A program made the position numbers and the translations under genes. Source: Salinithrix halophila (GTDB lineage Bacteria > Bacillota > Bacilli > Thermoactinomycetales > DSM-45169). From it: a stretch of 64,000 nt of DNA. The stretch lies in contig NZ_JBHSAP010000015.1 of NCBI RefSeq assembly GCF_042650125.1, positions 310,001-374,000 on the forward strand, in the 5' to 3' direction. The notes beneath the pieces were generated by a model, which saw only the letters and a program-made list of their open reading frames with translations, searched no databases and had not been told where the DNA came from. Below are positions 52,071 to 61,124 of this stretch, piece by piece. Within the stretch, counting starts at the first letter, position 1, and every line of letters starts with the position of its first letter.

Positions 52071-52190
52071 GTCTTATTGAGTCCGACTTGGAAACCTTGC
52101 ATCGTCGGGTCTAAAAAAAATGCTTGGATGGTGTCCTATATTTTCGATATCCGGTGTCTTATATATAGAGGGGTGGAAAGGAGGGATAGA

Positions 52191-52730
52191 ATGGAGGAAT
52201 CGGTTATGGTTGAGGATCCATCGTTAGAGAGAGAAACCGATGACTTTGAGCGGCTGTTTAAAAGCCATTATCCCATGGTTGTTCGCCAGATTATGCGAAT
52301 CATTTCTTCGCAGTCCGTCGCGGAGGATGTCGCTCAGGATGTATTTCTTCAGTTGTATCATACAGACCGCACTGGGATTGAAAACCTCCCTGCTTGGCTG
52401 ACAAAAACAGCGATCAACACCGCATATAACCATGTGCGTTCCGAAAAAAGGTACAGGGCCCGGATGGAAAAAGAAGCACACGTCGCTTCGGAATTTCTCC
52501 CATCATCTGAAAACAAATGGCTGGAGCAAGAGGATATATTGGCTGTCCGCCGCATCCTTTCACAAATGAATGAACGCGACCGAAATCTGCTTCTCATGAA
52601 ATATTCCGGTTTTAGCTACGATGAGTTAGCTCAAGCGATTCAGATTAAAAAGGGGTCCGTAGGCTCCCTTCTCTCCCGGGCGAAAAAACAATTTCAAAAG
52701 CTATATCAACGAAGGGGGGATGGCTGTTGA
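52191..52730 (+). CDS. ECF-type RNA polymerase sigma factor
   Basis: This 179-residue sigma factor has region 2 (FERLFKSHYPMVVRQIMRII, AEDVAQDVFLQLY) and region 4 (LLLMKYSGFSYDELAQAIQI, KGSVGSLLSRAKKQF). The frame is open to 52077, but the ATG at 52191 has AAAGGAGG. The stop overlaps the anti-sigma start by 4 bp (TTGA), so the two are coupled. It probably responds to an envelope signal and may control the ABC transporter behind it. Confidence 0.93.
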   Translation: MEESVMVEDPSLERETDDFERLFKSHYPMVVRQIMRIISSQSVAEDVAQDVFLQLYHTDRTGIENLPAWLTKTAINTAYNHVRSEKRYRARMEKEAHVASEFLPSSENKWLEQEDILAVRRILSQMNERDRNLLLMKYSGFSYDELAQAIQIKKGSVGSLLSRAKKQFQKLYQRRGDGC

Positions 52731-53896
52731 CCTGTAAGGATGAAGGGCTTTTACAAGCTTATATAGACGGGGAATTAGCTCGCAATGAACGAAAAGAAAT
52801 GGCTATGCATATCGAGCAGTGCTCTGATTGTCAGTCCAAGCTTAACCAAATGAAAGAATCGGAAGACTGGATTCGAATCGTTATGGAGGAGAGTTTTTCT
52901 CATCCAAGCCAGCCGGTCAGGATCGATCCCGAAGATGCATGGGCTCGTTTCCAACAGCGCCTTGCCGACGATGGAGAGTACGAGAAACCGGAGAAAAACA
53001 AAGGAATAACTCCAATGAAACGGGGATGGGATCATATGAAAAAATCGACAAAACGGTGGATTTCGGGAGTTGCCGCCGCTGGGGTTCTTTTGGGGGCTTT
53101 TAGCATTCCACAAGTTCAGGCGGCGGCCAGTGAATGGTTATCGGTCTTCCGTTTAAGCCAAGTGGAGTATGTAAAAGTGACAGAGCAAGATTTGCAAAAA
53201 ACGCAGGACTGGCTGGATAACCAACAGGTCGGATCTTTGGATTTGAAAGGGTTAGGGAAGGTACGGACGGAAGGGAACAAAAAAGACCAGATCCAGTCTT
53301 TTGACAATTACAGCCAAGCAGAAAAAGCCGGCCATTCGTTGCCGAAACTTCCCAAAGGGTATGAGTCGGAAGAGGTGGCTGTTCACTTACCCTATACGAT
53401 TCATTTCCAGTTAAACACCAAAAACATCAATAAATTAATGAAGACGATGGAAACAGGTGTCCAACTGGATGAGAACCTAAATGGTAAATCCTTCAATGTA
53501 ACCATTCCAAAATACGTAGCCCTCCGCCTCACCGATAAAGATTCCTCCGATTCTATTGAATATATGGAAGGGGATGCCCCGGAAATCAAAGTGGAAAAGG
53601 GCGTAGATGTGGATCAGCTACGAAAAACCCTGCTTTCTCTCCCGTTTGTTCCAGAAAATATTAAAACACAGTTGATGGCGATGGATTGGCAGAAAACACT
53701 TCCTATTCCTGTTTTCGAAGAGCAAGGGAAAAAGGTAAGGGAAGTGAACATCGATGGAGAGAAGGGAATCATTCAAAAAGACGGTTGGATGTCCACGCTT
53801 CTCTGGCAAAAAGACGGGAAAATCCGCGTTCTTTCCATCTACGACAAGAAGGCAACCAAGGATCAATTGATCCAACTGGCTCAGCAATTCAATTAA
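52727..53896 (+). CDS. Anti-sigma factor with zinc finger and extracellular domain
   Basis: This 389-residue protein starts at a TTG overlapping the sigma stop. The cytoplasmic part has an HxxxCxxC zinc-binding anti-sigma motif (His28, Cys32, Cys35). One transmembrane helix (ISGVAAAGVLLGAFSIPQV, about 107-125) is followed by a long extracellular domain of roughly 260 residues, DUF4367-like in its C-terminal half. It should hold the sigma factor at the membrane until a signal arrives. Confidence 0.88.
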   Translation: MTCKDEGLLQAYIDGELARNERKEMAMHIEQCSDCQSKLNQMKESEDWIRIVMEESFSHPSQPVRIDPEDAWARFQQRLADDGEYEKPEKNKGITPMKRGWDHMKKSTKRWISGVAAAGVLLGAFSIPQVQAAASEWLSVFRLSQVEYVKVTEQDLQKTQDWLDNQQVGSLDLKGLGKVRTEGNKKDQIQSFDNYSQAEKAGHSLPKLPKGYESEEVAVHLPYTIHFQLNTKNINKLMKTMETGVQLDENLNGKSFNVTIPKYVALRLTDKDSSDSIEYMEGDAPEIKVEKGVDVDQLRKTLLSLPFVPENIKTQLMAMDWQKTLPIPVFEEQGKKVREVNIDGEKGIIQKDGWMSTLLWQKDGKIRVLSIYDKKATKDQLIQLAQQFN

Positions 53897-53969
53897 ATAG
53901 GAAAAAAGCAAGCAGAGTGGCTTTAAAAAGAGAAGCCGCTCTGCTTCCTCTTGTAAAGGAGAGACGGGA

Positions 53970-54920
53970 ATGGGCGATTATGTCATCGAAGCGGATCGTT
54001 TGACCAAATGGTACGATGGAAACGTCGGATGTCGGGATATCAGCTTGAAGGTTCCCCGGGGTGTGGTATTCGGTTTTCTCGGGCCGAATGGAGCGGGAAA
54101 AAGCACATTTGTCCGGACCTTATTGGGGTTGATTCGTCCGACCAGCGGGACAGGTTCCATTCTCGGACAACCGATTCCGTCGGTTTTTTCCCGGGATAAG
54201 GTGGGTTACCTACCGGAGTTGTTCCGCTATCCTGACTGGATGACAGGCAAGCAATTGTTGAAACTCCATGCGGATTTATGTGGGGTATCCCGTGCCGGAC
54301 GTACAAAAATCATCCATAACTTGCTGGAACGCGTTGGTTTACACCAACGGGGAGATGAAAAAATCCGTGGGTATTCCAAAGGTATGCAGCAGAGAATTGG
54401 GCTGGCCTGTGCGCTTCTGGGAGATCCTGAAGTCCTTTTTCTCGATGAACCCACCTCTGCCCTGGATCCCATCGGGAGAAAAGAAGTCCGTGAACTGGTC
54501 AGTACACTACAAGACGAAGGAAAAACGGTCTTCTTAAACAGTCACTTGCTCAGTGAAGTGGAAAGTGTATGTAATCATGTGGCGATTATCGATAAAGGTC
54601 GGCTGGTTGTTCAAGGGGATTGGCGCAAACTTTCAGCGGTAAAAACGGAAGTAGAGGTCACGATTTCCGGTGTGACAGACCGTTTTTGGGAGGCTTCGCA
54701 AGGACTCGTACTCAATCGGGAGCAGTTGGACCAATGGGAAGGAAAAAGCTCATGGCGAGTGACGTTATCCGATGACCAGCAGATTCCCGCCTTAGTATCG
54801 GAACTCACCGCCCATAAGCTGGAGGTATACCAAGTGACGCCAAAGAAACAAAACCTGGAAGACATCTTTATGTATTGGATAACCAGGAAGGAGAACGTAT
54901 CCGATGTGGACCATCGCTGA
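53970..54920 (+). CDS. ABC transporter ATP-binding protein
   Basis: This 316-residue ATPase has Walker A GPNGAGKST (about 39-47), signature YSKGMQQRIGLA and Walker B VLFLDEPTSALDP. The 85-residue C-terminal extension is as in BcrA/NatA-type exporters. GGAGAGACGGG precedes the ATG. It overlaps the permease gene by 17 bp. It lies 73 bp after the anti-sigma gene and is probably in its operon. Confidence 0.94.
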   Translation: MGDYVIEADRLTKWYDGNVGCRDISLKVPRGVVFGFLGPNGAGKSTFVRTLLGLIRPTSGTGSILGQPIPSVFSRDKVGYLPELFRYPDWMTGKQLLKLHADLCGVSRAGRTKIIHNLLERVGLHQRGDEKIRGYSKGMQQRIGLACALLGDPEVLFLDEPTSALDPIGRKEVRELVSTLQDEGKTVFLNSHLLSEVESVCNHVAIIDKGRLVVQGDWRKLSAVKTEVEVTISGVTDRFWEASQGLVLNREQLDQWEGKSSWRVTLSDDQQIPALVSELTAHKLEVYQVTPKKQNLEDIFMYWITRKENVSDVDHR

Positions 54921-55758
54921 ATTGACTGTAAAGGAGATTTTATATAAACGGATTTTTATCGTGATTTTCTGGATGTCTCTGGCCTTCCTGGTCTGTTACG
55001 GGGTGGGAACGCATTACGCAGGCGAAAAGATGGCCCAGGCAAACTCTACCATGGGTTATATGGCCAAAGGGTTCTTATCGACACAAATATATGGTATGGG
55101 TTTATATTTCGCCTCTTTTATCACCTCTTTGCTGGCCATTTTCAGCAGTGTTGGGAGCATATCCAAAGAAATTGAAAGCCGGCAAATCGACCCCCTGTTG
55201 TCTCGGCCCCTTTCCCGGTACTCTTTTGTTTTTGGGAGATTTATCGGGCTGAGCGGTTTACTGGCCCTATATGGGGTTTGGTTGTTTTTAGGGATCACGT
55301 TGGTGAATCAATGGCTCGGAGGAGACCTAAAAGCCACTGTTACGATGGTTCAAATCCTTCAGGCCTTGGGCTTATTCATCCTCCAGCCCATCATTCTGGT
55401 GACCGTTTCTCTTTTGTTCAGCGCACGAATCTCGACGCTGAACAGCGGAATCATCATGATGATGTTATATGTGATCAGTATGATTGGTGGGTTTATCGAA
55501 CAGATCGGCAGTTTGGTGAAGGAAACCATCATGATTAATATTGGGATCGTGACCAGCTTGGTATTCCCGATCGATTCCTTATTTCGCAAAATGACCATTT
55601 GCTTGTTTGATTCTGCGGACAACCCGATTTCCTTTGCAGCTCAGGGGCTCTTCGGAAGCGTCTCTGCTCCGAGTAACGTGATGATTTTCTATACGTTTTT
55701 ATATGGGATCGTGGCTTTGTGTACCACTGTACGTTCGTTTTCCGTAAGAGATTTGTAG
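54904..55758 (+). CDS. ABC-2-type transporter permease
   Basis: This 284-residue protein has six hydrophobic segments and the ABC-2 permease pattern: SISKEIESRQIDPLLSRPLS after the second helix is the typical cytoplasmic coupling region. With the ATPase it forms an exporter, perhaps for a peptide, lipid or antibiotic. AAGGAGAA precedes the ATG inside the ATPase gene. Substrate unknown; control by the sigma/anti-sigma pair is inferred from position. Confidence 0.9.
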   Translation: MWTIAELTVKEILYKRIFIVIFWMSLAFLVCYGVGTHYAGEKMAQANSTMGYMAKGFLSTQIYGMGLYFASFITSLLAIFSSVGSISKEIESRQIDPLLSRPLSRYSFVFGRFIGLSGLLALYGVWLFLGITLVNQWLGGDLKATVTMVQILQALGLFILQPIILVTVSLLFSARISTLNSGIIMMMLYVISMIGGFIEQIGSLVKETIMINIGIVTSLVFPIDSLFRKMTICLFDSADNPISFAAQGLFGSVSAPSNVMIFYTFLYGIVALCTTVRSFSVRDL

Positions 55759-55780
55759 AGAACCCGGCTTTTTATAAACG

Positions 55781-55795
55781 GGCAATGATTGGCGG
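55781..55795 (+). repeat. 15-mer repeated at the other end of the sigma/ABC operon, copy 2
   Basis: GGCAATGATTGGCGG matches 51978-51992 at 14 of 15 positions, 22 bp after the permease stop. Confidence 0.45.
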
Positions 55796-55847
55796 AAACA
55801 GGCTGAGTGAATGAATGATCGGTTGGGTTGAAGACATTACAACAAAT

Positions 55848-55879
55848 AACAACCGGGTGGCACTAGCCGCCCGGTTGTT
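55848..55879 (-). terminator. Terminator of the metalloprotease-CAP gene
   Basis: AACAACCGGGCGGC pairs with GCCACCCGGTTGTT; on the minus strand it lies 20 bp after the stop. Confidence 0.8.
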
Positions 55880-55898
55880 TGTTAGATCTTGTGTTTTC

Positions 55899-57584
55899 TT
55901 ATTTGGCGATAAACAGTTGTGTCCAGTAGACGGCGAAATGTCCTCCCGTTACATGGCCGACCCCGATGTGGGTGTAGCAGGGGTTCAGAATATTCTTACG
56001 GTGGTTGGGGCTATACATCCAAGCAGCAACGATATCTTCCGGTGCCGCATAAAAGGAACCCAGGTTTTCGCCCCCGTACCGGAAGGAGATGTTAAATCGC
56101 TTCAACATGTCCGATGGGGATCCGTAAGTGGGGGATTGGTGATGGAAATAATCTTTTTCCTTCATATCTTCCGATTTGATACGAGCAACCTTCGAAAGTT
56201 CTGTATCCACTGCCAGCGGGTTCAAGTTATTTTTTTGACGCTCCTGGTTGACAAGTTCAACCACTTTCTTTTCATAGTCGGAGAGTCCTTGGAGATCTTC
56301 GTCATTATTATTGGTATCGTCGTCACCGTTGCCATTGGTGTCATCATTGGAATCACCATCGGTATCACCATTGGTGTCCTCATTGTTGTTGTCCTCGTTA
56401 TTGTTCTCTTCGTTGTTGGGCTCTTCGTTGTTGTTGTCTTCGTTGTTGGTATCTTCATTATTATTGTCTTGATTCGGGTCTTCGGGTTTCTCTTCTTCAT
56501 TGGTGTTCCCGTCATCGTTGTTTTCATCATTGGTATTGTTATCGTTATCCTCTTCGTTGTCAGTTGCCGAATGCCCGTAACCCTTTTTATTTTTGTTAAT
56601 TAAATGGTTGTGATCCGTGTCCCAAGTATCTGTTTTGTACATGGTGTCATAATTCATGATGCATTTGATTCCGCTTCCCTGCTGGTCATGATTTAACCCC
56701 AGATTATGAGAGAGCTCATGTTGAACAGCAAAGGGTGTTAACTGGCTTCCTTGATCCACATTCAAGCTAACCGCACTGCCGGTGGGTGCAGAGGGATATA
56801 CATAAGCGATCCCGCCCATATTGAAGCTCCGATCCTTTGTGAAACCGACGACAAAATCAAATTTCCCTCGGTTCCAGTCGCGATCCAGATCATCCAAGAG
56901 CTGTTGGTTGTTTGCGCCATCTGATTTCCACTTAGCAAATGCTTGGACTTTAAAATCGATTTTATGGTCGCGCATAAAAGGTTGGTTGGTTTTCTCCATG
57001 ATCTCTGTCGTTAATCGCATCCAATCGGGGTTAGCCGCTCGGTATTCTTCGTCGGCTACAACTTGGACAGTCATCACTTGTTTTGCCCCAGGGGCAGCTT
57101 GGGTCTCTGTGTTTTGGGCTTGGGGGGCACTCTGAGCTTTGGGTGTTTGCTGTGCTTGAGGGGCATTCTCTGTTTGAGAGGTTTTTTCTTTTCCATCAAT
57201 AAAGTCTTGTGAAATCTTTTGTTTGCCAACTTTCTTTCCGTCTTCATTATAAACGTCGGCTGTTGTTTCCTGTTCCACTTTTACCGGCTCTTTGACTGTG
57301 GGGTCGCTATTGGATGCTTTCCCCTTGGGCGTAGGGTGACTTACTTCTACATGATCTCCTTTGTTGTCGACCATATAGAATTGGCGTTCCTTCGTGGATT
57401 TTGTTTTGGGAGTAATATGGGGATCCGGCTTTTTGTTAGAATCCTTAGGGGAGACGGCCGCTTCTTCTTTTGAATTATCCGGCTTTTCAGCCGAATGTTC
57501 AGTTGGCGAATTCCCATAAATGAAGAACCATGCGATAAGGGCAATCGGCACAACAATCATTGACAGCACTATTGCTTTTTTCAA
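55899..57584 (-). CDS. Secreted zinc metalloprotease fused to a CAP domain
   Basis: This 561-residue protein has an N-terminal hydrophobic anchor or signal (about 4-24), a Lys/Pro/Gln-rich stretch, and a metzincin-type protease domain (about 170-335): HELSHNLGLNHD supplies His289, His293 and His299, and Cys-Ile-Met310 forms the Met-turn. An 88-residue Asn/Asp/Glu linker (343-430) leads to a CAP/SCP domain (437-561) like those of YlbC/YkwD proteins. A TTG start follows AAGGAGGAA. I know no standard family with this order. Likely cell-surface; substrates unknown. Confidence 0.85.
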   Translation of the reverse strand: MKKAIVLSMIVVPIALIAWFFIYGNSPTEHSAEKPDNSKEEAAVSPKDSNKKPDPHITPKTKSTKERQFYMVDNKGDHVEVSHPTPKGKASNSDPTVKEPVKVEQETTADVYNEDGKKVGKQKISQDFIDGKEKTSQTENAPQAQQTPKAQSAPQAQNTETQAAPGAKQVMTVQVVADEEYRAANPDWMRLTTEIMEKTNQPFMRDHKIDFKVQAFAKWKSDGANNQQLLDDLDRDWNRGKFDFVVGFTKDRSFNMGGIAYVYPSAPTGSAVSLNVDQGSQLTPFAVQHELSHNLGLNHDQQGSGIKCIMNYDTMYKTDTWDTDHNHLINKNKKGYGHSATDNEEDNDNNTNDENNDDGNTNEEEKPEDPNQDNNNEDTNNEDNNNEEPNNEENNNEDNNNEDTNGDTDGDSNDDTNGNGDDDTNNNDEDLQGLSDYEKKVVELVNQERQKNNLNPLAVDTELSKVARIKSEDMKEKDYFHHQSPTYGSPSDMLKRFNISFRYGGENLGSFYAAPEDIVAAWMYSPNHRKNILNPCYTHIGVGHVTGGHFAVYWTQLFIAK

Positions 57585-57933
57585 GAAGTGTTCCTCCTTA
57601 AAATAAATGAAATAATTTTACCGCAGCATGGATAACGGAAGTCCTAGATCGTTTGTTTCAATTTTTTCGTTATTTTTTTTATCCAAATGGCCGGCATCTA
57701 TAGATAGCGGCTGATTTTCCGTTTTATTTTCAGTTGTATACTTACCCTTGCATATTTCGGTTAAATGTCAGGTTACGGAGGTCACTGGCTACCTTTGACC
57801 AGGCTATGTCTATCTCCAAAAAGGAGACACGCTCTTCTTTTTTGGGATCTTTTTCGTATTTGTTTTTCGGGTTAGGATTTTAATTGAAGAAGAAATGATT
57901 CCACTCAAAAAGCAAATAGATGGAGGTGGAACA

Positions 57934-58842
57934 GTGATCAGAATATTTAAATTATTATTTGCTTTAGCCATCCTATTTTCTGTCTTTATATTCATAGGGA
58001 ATTTTTACACAAATAGCGGGCTTTTCTCCCTGGATACAAAAGGAAAACAGGAAATGGATAAAAAAGAGGCAGGGAAAGAAAAAAGGGAAAATAATGAGAA
58101 AGAAAAGGAAATAATTAGAAAGAAAAAAGAGATTTTAGCGAAAGAGAAGAAAAAAATGAGATTATTAAGGGAGCGGAAGAAGAGGTATCTAGAGGCGAGA
58201 GAGAGTGATGAAAAGGATGCTAATGCCCCCTCTGTATTTTACAACGGGTCTACGAAAAAGAAACAGGTAGCGCTTACTTTTGATGATGGACCCAATGATC
58301 ATGATACACAGCAAGTATTAAATCTACTGAATAGGGAAAATATTCAAGCTACATTTTTTGTTGTTGGTAGCCAAGTTCGTCGTAATCCGGAGTTGACGAA
58401 GCAGGTGATGGACGAAGGGCATGTCATTGCCAGTCATTCCTGGAGCCATAGCTATTTGCCAGCTCAAAGCCAGATTGACCCAGAGTTAGATTCCACCTAT
58501 CGAGCGATCAAAAAAGCCACCGGGAAAGAAGTCGCCTGGTTTCGCCCGCCTTATGGAGCACTCACAGGGGTACAAAAGAAGCGTCTTTCCCAAAAGGGCT
58601 ATTGGACCGTGAATTGGAATGTCGATACCTTGGATTGGAAAACGGGAAGAACGGCCGATCAAGTGGTCCAAGCGGTGAAAAGCCAAGCTTCCCCTGGGAG
58701 TATTATCCTTATGCATGATGGAGGAGGGGATCGATCCACGACGGTTCAGGCGCTTCCCCAAGTCATTCAGTACCTGAAAGATCAAGGGTATGAGTTCGTG
58801 ACAGTAGACAAGCTGTTCAATAAACCGGCGTATCGCAACTAA
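57934..58842 (+). CDS. Polysaccharide deacetylase
   Basis: This 302-residue NodB-type deacetylase has an N-terminal membrane anchor (FKLLFALAILFSVFIFIGNF), an 80-residue Lys/Glu coiled coil, and a C-terminal catalytic domain with TFDDGP, SHSWSH and FRPPYG motifs and LMHDGGG. It should remove acetyl groups from cell-wall glycans outside the membrane. GTG at 57934 has GGAGGTGG upstream; the frame opens at 57895. The 349-bp gap 57585-57933 shows no gene. Confidence 0.9.
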   Translation: MIRIFKLLFALAILFSVFIFIGNFYTNSGLFSLDTKGKQEMDKKEAGKEKRENNEKEKEIIRKKKEILAKEKKKMRLLRERKKRYLEARESDEKDANAPSVFYNGSTKKKQVALTFDDGPNDHDTQQVLNLLNRENIQATFFVVGSQVRRNPELTKQVMDEGHVIASHSWSHSYLPAQSQIDPELDSTYRAIKKATGKEVAWFRPPYGALTGVQKKRLSQKGYWTVNWNVDTLDWKTGRTADQVVQAVKSQASPGSIILMHDGGGDRSTTVQALPQVIQYLKDQGYEFVTVDKLFNKPAYRN

Positions 58843-58894
58843 TCGATCTTCTTGATTGGAAAGGAAGGGGGGGTGACTTATCGTTCATTCCGGC

Positions 58895-59875
58895 GTGAAA
58901 CGCGAAAAAAAGAAAAAGGCCCGGAGGATAGGGATCTGGTTTCTCATACTGATTCTAGTAGGCATTCTATCTACTGCGGGTTGTTTTGCCTATCAAGTAT
59001 GGAAAGCCAATGAGCAATCCTATGCTCCTCTCAATCGGAATAAATCCTCTCATCGTCAAAAAGAAGTAACCATGAATGAACCATTTACCTTAATGTTGGT
59101 CGGGACCGATGTACGAACCGCAACAAATAAAAATTGGCGATCCGACGTTATTATGATCGCTGCCGTCAACCCGGCGAAAAAGTCGATCAAGGTGGTAAGT
59201 ATCCCCCGGGATACCCTGACTGAAATCGCCAATACTGAGGGATTACAGACGAAGATTAATGCTGCACCTTATTATGGACGACAGGCCGATATAGATCCGA
59301 TGACCAACTTAGCAGAGACCGTGGAAAACTTTATCAATATCCCCATTGACTATTACATGAAGATTAATTTCAAAGGATTTATGGATCTGGTGGATGCCGT
59401 AGGTGGGATCGAAGTCAAAGTACCCTTTGATTTCAATATGAAGCTGTTTTACAAATGGTACACCTTTAAAAAAGGGCCGACCCATATGAACGGACACGAG
59501 GCTCTCGCTTATGTTCGGATGCGAAAATCGGATCCCCGGGGTGATCTGGGACGCAATGAACGTCAGCGAGAAGCTGTTCAAGCGTTGATGAAGAAAGTGG
59601 TCAGTCTTGACTCGGTCACGAAAACGGATGACATCTTGAAGGCCGTTGGCCAAAACATCAATCACAACATCAAAATGAAGGAGATGCTCGCCCTCGAAAA
59701 CCTATACCGTCAAATCCCCTCGGGTCGGATTGAGATGGTGAAGATTCGCGGGGAAAACAGCAACCAAAATTCCCAACATCTTTGGTACTACCTCGTCAAT
59801 GACCAAGAGAGAAAAAGGGTCAGCCGGATCCTGCGTAAACAGTTAGACCTTTCATCTAGCACGGCCTCCCCATAA
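58895..59875 (+). CDS. LytR-CpsA-Psr family wall polymer ligase
   Basis: This 326-residue membrane-anchored enzyme transfers anionic polymers (teichoic acid type) from lipid carriers to peptidoglycan. A basic start is followed by one helix (IGIWFLILILVGILSTAG) and an LCP domain with LMLVGTDVR, VVSIPRDT and the catalytic arginine segment AYVRMRKSDPRGDLGR. GTG is the only plausible start, though GGGGGGTG is 19 nt away. It may be cotranscribed with the deacetylase 52 bp upstream. Confidence 0.92.
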   Translation: MKREKKKKARRIGIWFLILILVGILSTAGCFAYQVWKANEQSYAPLNRNKSSHRQKEVTMNEPFTLMLVGTDVRTATNKNWRSDVIMIAAVNPAKKSIKVVSIPRDTLTEIANTEGLQTKINAAPYYGRQADIDPMTNLAETVENFINIPIDYYMKINFKGFMDLVDAVGGIEVKVPFDFNMKLFYKWYTFKKGPTHMNGHEALAYVRMRKSDPRGDLGRNERQREAVQALMKKVVSLDSVTKTDDILKAVGQNINHNIKMKEMLALENLYRQIPSGRIEMVKIRGENSNQNSQHLWYYLVNDQERKRVSRILRKQLDLSSSTASP

Positions 59876-59885
59876 AAGGGGTGGT

Positions 59886-59923
59886 AAAAAGCTCGTTGGG
59901 ACGGGTTTCCCAGTGGGCTTTTT
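59886..59923 (+). terminator. Terminator after the LCP gene
   Basis: AAAAAGC pairs with GCTTTTT with an inner TTGGGA/TCCCAG stem. Confidence 0.8.
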
Positions 59924-60111
59924 CCATGCATAACCCACCGTTGTTATAGGAAAACATGACATAACAAGGTTGTATGGCTTTCATTCAATAGGAATTTCAC
60001 TTATAACAACCACCATATAGAAAGGGGACATATGAAATATTTTTGGCCACTGTTTGTACTTCGTTTCCCGGTATAAAATTGAGGTGAGATTAGGAAATGG
60101 AGGGTGAAAGA

Positions 60112-60876
60112 ATGAACATCAGAAAAATTGGTGCCACGGTGCTTGGTGGAGCTATTTTGTTTACACTTACGGCTTCCCCAACTTTAGCAGCGAAACCCGT
60201 CACGGCACAAAAGGGTTACGAAGTGGTAGCACAAAAGAAAGTAGATGTCACAGGGGATGGAAAAGAGGATGTCGTCAAGCTGATGGGGCACAAATTTGAA
60301 GACTCCAAAGTGTACTACGACAAATTTTATCTGTCCGTCACCGATGTAGCGAAGAAAAAGACCATGAAAAAGACCGTGAAGGCAGACGGCTATGAGCCCA
60401 CCCTGTCCTTTAAGAAGTACAACAAAGACAACATCAAGGATATTCATGTCCGGGTTTCTTCCGGTGCCACGGGTCATTCTCCGGTAGTAGACCTATATTA
60501 CACCGCCAAAAACGGCAAAATCTCTTTAGCAAAAAAGGCTAACAAGGCACATAAGGGTTACAAAGTGGTAGCACAAAAGAAAGTGGATGTCACAGGGGAT
60601 GGAAAAGAGGATGTCGTCAAGCTGATGGGGCACAATTATGAAGGCTCCAAAGTGTACTACGACAAATTTTATCTATCCGTCACCGATGTAGCGAAGAAAA
60701 AGACCATGAAAAAGACCGTGAAGGCGGACGGTTACGAGCCCACCCTGTACTTTAAGAAGTTCACCAACGACAACGTCAAAGATATTCGTGTTTCGGTTTT
60801 CTCCGGTGCCACGGGTCATTCTCCGGTCAAGTGGATTCACTACACAGCTGTAAACGGTAAAATCGAGAAACTCTAA
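60112..60876 (+). CDS. Secreted protein with two tandem calcium-loop repeats
   Basis: This 254-residue protein has a signal peptide (IGATVLGGAILFTLTASPT, cleavage near LAA) and two near-identical repeats of about 105 residues, each starting GYEVVAQKKVDVTGDGKEDV and carrying one DxTxDGxxD calcium-type loop. The repeat period is 342 bp (114 codons). It is a paralogue of the one-repeat protein at 43201. GGAGGGTGAAAGA precedes the ATG at 60112. Function unknown. Confidence 0.82.
   Translation: MNIRKIGATVLGGAILFTLTASPTLAAKPVTAQKGYEVVAQKKVDVTGDGKEDVVKLMGHKFEDSKVYYDKFYLSVTDVAKKKTMKKTVKADGYEPTLSFKKYNKDNIKDIHVRVSSGATGHSPVVDLYYTAKNGKISLAKKANKAHKGYKVVAQKKVDVTGDGKEDVVKLMGHNYEGSKVYYDKFYLSVTDVAKKKTMKKTVKADGYEPTLYFKKFTNDNVKDIRVSVFSGATGHSPVKWIHYTAVNGKIEKL
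60211..60534 (+). repeat. Intragenic tandem repeat, unit 1
   Basis: DNA from 60211 recurs at 60553 with few changes, an offset of 342 bp that keeps the reading frame. Confidence 0.85.
60553..60873 (+). repeat. Intragenic tandem repeat, unit 2
   Basis: It is the second copy of the unit at 60211; low divergence suggests a recent duplication or gene conversion. Confidence 0.85.
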
Positions 60877-60926
60877 AAAAAGGCGAGACCAAGACCAAGT
60901 CTTTTCATATAAAACGATACCCGCTT

Positions 60927-60960
60927 AACAGCCCGTGTAGCTTATGCACGGGCTGTTTTG
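60927..60960 (+). terminator. Terminator after the tandem-repeat gene
   Basis: AACAGCCCGTG pairs perfectly with CACGGGCTGTT, followed by T residues. Confidence 0.85.
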
Positions 60961-61061
60961 ATATAAAATAACTTCTAGAAAAGGGGCTGTTTCTTTATCC
61001 ATTTACAACAGGGCTGCATCCAGAAATAGAATACGGAACTATATGAAAATATTCATTTTGC

Positions 61062-61090
61062 TTGCAAATCATTTGTTGTTAGGATACTAT
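61062..61090 (+). promoter_or_regulatory. Promoter of the Fn3 protein gene
   Basis: TTGCAA and TACTAT are separated by 17 bp, 34 bp before the start codon. Confidence 0.6.
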
Positions 61091-61124
61091 CCTCCTGAAT
61101 ACAAAAAATGGAGGTATAACCATT

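Noticed and set aside
52090..52106. ECF-type autoregulated promoter (GGAAACC and CGTC)
   Set aside because: The two elements are only 6 bp apart, whereas ECF promoters need about 16 bp.
56270..56560. CRISPR-like short repeats
   Set aside because: The repetition comes from Asn/Glu/Asp codons in the linker; there are no equal-length repeats and spacers and no cas genes anywhere in the window.
55815..56603. 262-residue plus-strand ORF rich in Val and Ile
   Set aside because: It is the reverse complement of the Asn/Asp/Glu linker and CAP domain; its apparent hydrophobic repeats are an artefact of that linker.
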